Shown piece by piece: positions 12,093 through 15,286 of a stretch of DNA of 15,286 bases (position 1 is the first letter of the stretch; every line of letters begins with the position of its first letter). The translations under genes were made by a program, and so were the position numbers. The DNA comes from Candidatus Parvarchaeota archaeon UBA573 (GTDB lineage Archaea; Nanobdellota; Nanobdellia; Parvarchaeales; Parvarchaeaceae). A model generated the notes under the pieces. The model saw nothing but the letters and a program-made list of their open reading frames with translations, ran no database searches and was not told the origin of the DNA. The stretch lies in the NCBI GenBank assembly GCA_002502045.1, contig DAPE01000001.1, positions 40,605 through 55,890 on the forward strand, in the 5' to 3' direction.

Positions 12093-13973
12093 TCATAAAA
12101 GAGTCTTATCTATTCTAGATTTAAAATAATTCTCTGTGTCCTTATCTATAAAATAAACATAGACTCCTTTCATACCTCTAGTTAATAATGTACGATAGGT
12201 ATTTTTTGCGTATATAATAAAATTCTTTTTATCTCTTTTAACTGCGGTATCTGCAGATTTTTCTGGATGACCTACCCAATCTTTTTTGTCAAAATCATAT
12301 GTTAAATCCTCTCCCCAAATTACACCGATGTAGTCTGTTTCAAATCCTTGTATAGTATAAATACTTCCAACTTGATTAACTCCATTTGGGTCATACGCCC
12401 ATAAAGATGCACGAGGGATGTCTTTTGCAAGTTTTATTGAATCCTCCTTAGCTTCCCACGTAGCTTTGAAGTTTCCAATAACTATATCTCCTTTTAAATT
12501 ACCGTCATTATCCGGGTAACTCCATGGCCAACAGAATCCAGCTACAAGTCTGGCTGAATTTGTATGCTCTTTATTCTTATTAATAATTTCATTCCTTAAC
12601 TCTTCTGGGCTATTGCAAATTTTAAACGCCATTTTTTCATTTTTAGTTAAAATTGGATTATCAGTTTCTTTTATATTTAAAGTATTATCTATCCATAGAA
12701 GATAACCATCCGAACCGCTGCACCTAAACTGTGTTTTTAACTCAAATTCAAATATTTCCGCGTTAAATTTTTTAGCCGCGTCTTTTATGACTTCAGAGCT
12801 ACCTACTTCGTTAGGTCTCACAATTTGGTTTTCGTCCAAGAAAAAAACACTTACCTTTGCAGCTTTTATTAGTTCATCAATTTGTGGGATTTCAGAGCGG
12901 TTTTCTTTTCTCGTGAATCTATTGTTGCTATTTTTACGTATTCTGTGCGCTTCATCTGCTATTAAAACATCTATTTCATTCTCTTTAAATTTACCAAATG
13001 CATTAAAATATTGGAATAACCTTCCAGCTCTTGTCCCTACTATTTTTCTTAATGTTGTTGTAAATGCTTTTGAGCCGGTTGCATGGAAGACCTTCTGGCC
13101 TTTATATAAAAGCTCGGCCAAAGCATTAAGTGCAATCACAGATTTTCCGGTGCCAGGACCCCCCTTAACTATTATAACAGATTTGTTTTTTAACTTAGTG
13201 CATTTTTTTGCACGATCTATTATAGTATTATTTGCAGCTATTTGATCATCCAAAAGATTAAATACCTTTTGATTTTGAATCATGTTCTTAGTATATTCTA
13301 TTAATTTTTTTGTTGGTTTTATATTACTATATATAAAATCGTTGAATATCTGAATGGCATTGTCCTCTGATAACCTGTCTCTAAGGTATTCACTTAAGTT
13401 TTGAAAGTCTTCTTTTGTAAATATCGGATATTTACTAGTCACATTTTTAAATTTATCGGCTAATAATACGGCATTATTTTTTTTAGAGTAATTATGGCAG
13501 TAAACACAAGAGGATAATACAATCTCTTTATTATCTTCAAAAACTTGAACAAAATCAAGCAAATAATTGTGATAGCCACCTACTTGTATTGAAGGATGTG
13601 GCTCCATCCTGTTTGCCCCTCCTATGAAAGTTAGAATGTTCCCATCAATTTCACAATCTTCTACTTTTGACCACTGTTTAAGTTCAATTACTACTATATT
13701 CTTACTTCCATTTTTTCCAGTTCCAAATAGAATACAATCTATTCTTCCAGTATTGTATGGAAGCTCATATTCCAGTATTATCATGTTATCTAATAATTTT
13801 GTGCTTTCTATGAGGTTTTTAACGAATTGTAAAGAATTTGTCCAAGACATATATTCACTCGGTGAGGTTTTGTGCCCATAATAATCTTCAAAGGCATGTT
13901 CAAGAACATCTGCCATTTTATTATTCATAGTCTCTTCAATAAATTGAGCAGTAGTTCCTTGGTATAATTTCAT
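12093..13973 (-). CDS. PD-(D/E)XK nuclease fused to SF1 helicase (DUF2075 / Schlafen-3-like)
   Basis: Encodes 626 aa. The N-terminal region (about 60-215) looks like a PD-(D/E)XK nuclease: ILEYELPYNTGRIDCILFG with E68 and D79, the E97-x-K99 signature in VVIELKQW, then a conserved-looking QVGGYHNYLLDF helix (130-141). The C-terminal superfamily 1 helicase has Walker A GGPGTGKS (271-278), Walker B LIADEAHR (337-344), motif III FFLDENQ (377-383), QFR (415-417), motif V GSIYTIQGFE (536-545) and motif VI YRTLLTRG (593-600). This is the DUF2075/Schlafen group 3 helicase architecture, expected to translocate on and cut nucleic acid. Its ATG overlaps the TGA of the MazG-like gene, so the two products are made together. 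All key residues are present. The context suggests antiviral defence; that role is inferred. Confidence 0.88.
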   Translation of the reverse strand: MKLYQGTTAQFIEETMNNKMADVLEHAFEDYYGHKTSPSEYMSWTNSLQFVKNLIESTKLLDNMIILEYELPYNTGRIDCILFGTGKNGSKNIVVIELKQWSKVEDCEIDGNILTFIGGANRMEPHPSIQVGGYHNYLLDFVQVFEDNKEIVLSSCVYCHNYSKKNNAVLLADKFKNVTSKYPIFTKEDFQNLSEYLRDRLSEDNAIQIFNDFIYSNIKPTKKLIEYTKNMIQNQKVFNLLDDQIAANNTIIDRAKKCTKLKNKSVIIVKGGPGTGKSVIALNALAELLYKGQKVFHATGSKAFTTTLRKIVGTRAGRLFQYFNAFGKFKENEIDVLIADEAHRIRKNSNNRFTRKENRSEIPQIDELIKAAKVSVFFLDENQIVRPNEVGSSEVIKDAAKKFNAEIFEFELKTQFRCSGSDGYLLWIDNTLNIKETDNPILTKNEKMAFKICNSPEELRNEIINKNKEHTNSARLVAGFCWPWSYPDNDGNLKGDIVIGNFKATWEAKEDSIKLAKDIPRASLWAYDPNGVNQVGSIYTIQGFETDYIGVIWGEDLTYDFDKKDWVGHPEKSADTAVKRDKKNFIIYAKNTYRTLLTRGMKGVYVYFIDKDTENYFKSRIDKTLL

Positions 13974-14353
13974 ATTATCTCTGTATATTTTTTATTTGAA
14001 CCTTTGGACTTTTCTATAGGGTAATGCTTGTTGTTTATATCTAGTTTACGTTTTAATTCTTTTGAAAGATCTAGCTTATTCATCTGAGCAAATCTTAGTA
14101 TAAAATAAAATGTATCTGATAATTCTTGTGTTATCTCATCCTTCTTTTCTGGTTTTGCTAGCAGTTCTTGAGATTCATTTTCAGATTTGAATCTAAAATG
14201 CTCTAGGAGTTCTGATGCTTCAGTTACAATCCCGATTGCTAAGTCCTTTGGATTATGGTATCGATCCCAATCTCTTTCTTCGCAGAATTTTCTAACTAGC
14301 TCCTTTAATTCGTAAATAGTAGTATTATTATCGTTTTTATCGTTATTAGACAT
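13970..14353 (-). CDS. MazG-like nucleotide pyrophosphohydrolase
   Basis: Encodes 127 aa, all-alpha NTP pyrophosphatase of the MazG-like/RS21-C6 group. The Mg2+-binding motif ExxE-x28-ExxD is E45/E48 (in VTEASELLEHF) and E77/D80 (in QELSDTFYF). The family frame is complete: RDWDRYHNPKDLA (27-39) before the motif, and the tail NNKHYPIEKSKGSNKKYTEI (107-126) that closes the active site. These enzymes hydrolyse (d)NTPs to (d)NMP and pyrophosphate, acting as house-cleaning or nucleotide-depleting enzymes. It is first in a two-gene leftward operon; its TGA overlaps the helicase ATG. The pairing suggests the enzyme is a sensor or effector for the nuclease-helicase. Confidence 0.92.
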   Translation of the reverse strand: MSNNDKNDNNTTIYELKELVRKFCEERDWDRYHNPKDLAIGIVTEASELLEHFRFKSENESQELLAKPEKKDEITQELSDTFYFILRFAQMNKLDLSKELKRKLDINNKHYPIEKSKGSNKKYTEII

Positions 14354-14370
14354 GAATTATTTTAATTTTT

Positions 14371-14382
14371 AAAATATATAAA
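14371..14382 (-). promoter_or_regulatory. TATA-like box of the MazG/nuclease-helicase operon
   Basis: TTTATATATTTT on the minus strand is centred about 24 bases before the ATG at 14353, giving a leaderless transcript for the operon. Confidence 0.55.
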
Positions 14383-14568
14383 CATTTAAAAAGTACATAG
14401 CTGGATAAATTTAAAACATAGGATAAAAAATAACAAATATAAATTTAAGATTTGATTTTTTGTGCATTTGATATATTTTTATTCTTAGAGTAATAAAGAC
14501 TAACCTGAGAAAACAGCTTGGCTTATAACTTTAAACCATCAAAAATTGATCTAATTTCTCCGTTTTGT

Positions 14569-14595
14569 AATTCAGTTTCAACATTATACTGAATT
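14569..14595. promoter_or_regulatory. 8-bp-arm inverted repeat upstream of the repeat-protein gene
   Basis: AATTCAGT (14569-14576) and ACTGAATT (14588-14595) are perfect inverted arms separated by 11 bases, so the half-sites are about two helical turns apart. The site ends 10 bases before the TATA box of the rightward solenoid gene, a position typical of an activator or repressor site. The partner protein is unknown. Confidence 0.45.
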
Positions 14596-14605
14596 TAATG
14601 TATGA

Positions 14606-14617
14606 TTTATATATAAA
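14606..14617 (+). promoter_or_regulatory. TATA-like box of the solenoid repeat gene
   Basis: TTTATATATAAA is centred about 25 bases before the ATG at 14637, the leaderless spacing seen elsewhere in the window. Confidence 0.55.
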
Positions 14618-14636
14618 TTATCCTCATATATACTCT

Positions 14637-15286
14637 ATGAAAATTGAAGATTTATTCAATGAAGCATCTATTAGATCTAGCTATGGGCTTGGGGATATAA
14701 CAGCCATATATACACTTAATAGAGATGTAAGAGACATCATTGAAGAGATAGCTGAAAAATATTCATCAGATATAAATTACTCAAGAAATAGTGTAATAGG
14801 ATTAGTAACTATCGCAATAAATACGAAAGATAAGGATGCAGTAATGGAAGCAATAAAAACGATAAGGAAATATGATGAAGATGCTGCAAATGGTATAAGT
14901 CTTGGATTATGGAATGTTACAAAGTATACGAAAGATAAGGACAGGATCATTAAAGCAGCTAAAATGATGTCTCTAGACGAAATAGTTGATTCTGTGAAAA
15001 ATAATAAAATAAGGTACACAAATGAATTATTACTAATCGGAGCATACACAGAAGATAGGGATGCAGTAATGGAATCAATAAAGATGGTACTGAAGTATAA
15101 GGGGGATGATATGGAGAATATAGCTTATACTTTAATGAGAATTGCAGAGTATACGAAAGATAAGGACAGGATCATTAAAGCAGCTAAAATAATGAGGTCT
15201 TTAGATAAAATAGTTAGTTCTTTGGAAAATTACCATAGAAAATTAATACAAATTGCAGCATACACAGAAGATAGGGATGCAGTAAT
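14637..15286 (+). CDS. Alpha-solenoid tandem-repeat protein (partial, runs off the end)
   Basis: The frame opens at the ATG at 14637 and stays open for 216 codons to the window edge; the stop is not seen. The product is built of helical repeats of about 35-40 residues marked by YT-[KE]-D-[KR]-D. Two alternating types occur: A (DAVMEAIK, at residues 63-74, 138-149 and 210 onward) and B (DRIIKAAK, at 98-109 and 173-184), giving a 72-75-residue double unit; a degenerate copy is at about 25-39. This resembles HEAT/TPR-like scaffolds used for protein or nucleic-acid binding. There is no catalytic domain in the visible part. It is divergent from the MazG/nuclease-helicase operon, with its own promoter and an upstream inverted repeat. 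Confidence 0.85.
   Translation, partial: MKIEDLFNEASIRSSYGLGDITAIYTLNRDVRDIIEEIAEKYSSDINYSRNSVIGLVTIAINTKDKDAVMEAIKTIRKYDEDAANGISLGLWNVTKYTKDKDRIIKAAKMMSLDEIVDSVKNNKIRYTNELLLIGAYTEDRDAVMESIKMVLKYKGDDMENIAYTLMRIAEYTKDKDRIIKAAKIMRSLDKIVSSLENYHRKLIQIAAYTEDRDAV
14923..14965 (+). repeat. 43-bp intragenic repeat, copy 1
   Basis: Encodes the YTKDKDRIIKAAK-type unit and is identical over 43 bases to 15148-15190, 225 bases (75 codons) downstream. Identity at the nucleotide level, including synonymous positions, means recent duplication or gene conversion of a double unit. Confidence 0.85.
15041..15070 (+). repeat. 30-bp intragenic repeat, copy 1
   Basis: Encodes the AYTEDRDAV-type unit and is identical over 30 bases to 15257-15286, 216 bases (72 codons) downstream. 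The match may continue past the window end. Confidence 0.85.
15148..15190 (+). repeat. 43-bp intragenic repeat, copy 2
   Basis: Second copy of 14923-14965; the flanking codons have diverged between the copies. Confidence 0.85.
15257..15286 (+). repeat. 30-bp intragenic repeat, copy 2
   Basis: Second copy of 15041-15070, cut off by the window end. Confidence 0.85.

Noticed and set aside
12787..13245. Long antisense open frame inside the helicase gene
   Set aside because: It is opposite a gene with a complete set of SF1 motifs, and its translation is hydrophobic/Ser-rich as expected from the complement of a real coding sequence.
14777..15049. Antisense 90-aa open frame inside the solenoid gene
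   Set aside because: The plus-strand frame has clear periodic protein repeats and a promoter; the antisense frame only mirrors it.
14821..15286. Regularly spaced repeats that could suggest a CRISPR array
   Set aside because: The repeats are in frame, about 105-120 bases apart, diverge gradually and encode alternating helical units, so they are part of a coding sequence.

Overview
The window looks like a chromosomal segment of an AT-rich archaeon. Most genes have a TATA-like box centred about 24-30 bases before the first in-frame ATG/GTG and no Shine-Dalgarno sequence, which is the geometry of leaderless archaeal transcripts. Only the FKBP gene has a textbook archaeal Shine-Dalgarno sequence. 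The small genes, archaeal-type FKBP, HEPN/MNT pairs and many short membrane proteins would fit a DPANN/Micrarchaeota-like or Thermoplasmatales-associated genome. That placement is inference: no rRNA or universal marker gene is present to settle it.

Positions 1-5800 look like ordinary core and transport content. They hold a large Ser/Asn-rich surface protein, a leftward pair of small membrane proteins (the first apparently carrying a 1-base frameshift in an A-run), an FKBP/SlyD-type prolyl isomerase, a TauE/SafE-family exporter, an unrecognised soluble protein, and an MFS carrier of the MHS/carboxylate type.

Positions 5900-15286 look accessory and defence-like. HEPN-MNT module 1 (rightward, 5930-6861) is followed by a very AT-rich gap, a two-TM SHOCT protein, and two unrecognised genes with matching 3' flanks (7657-8930). 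Next come a GC-enriched structured element and a leftward RelE-type toxin with a winged-helix partner (9234-9829). HEPN-MNT module 2 (leftward, 10445-11217) is coupled to a small membrane protein and possibly a 35-aa ORF. After another membrane protein and AT-rich gap there is a leftward two-gene operon, a MazG-like nucleotide pyrophosphohydrolase followed by a PD-(D/E)XK nuclease plus SF1 helicase (DUF2075/Schlafen-3 type). A rightward alpha-solenoid repeat gene runs off the end of the window.

The strongest signals are as follows. Both MNT antitoxins carry an N-terminal ribbon-helix-helix-like domain, and each gene has a perfect palindrome containing ACTATAG/CTATAGT between its TATA box and start codon; I read this as autoregulation. 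The MazG-like/nuclease-helicase pair has the look of a nucleotide-sensing or nucleotide-depleting antiviral operon. The window has no recognisable tRNA, rRNA, CRISPR array or transposase.
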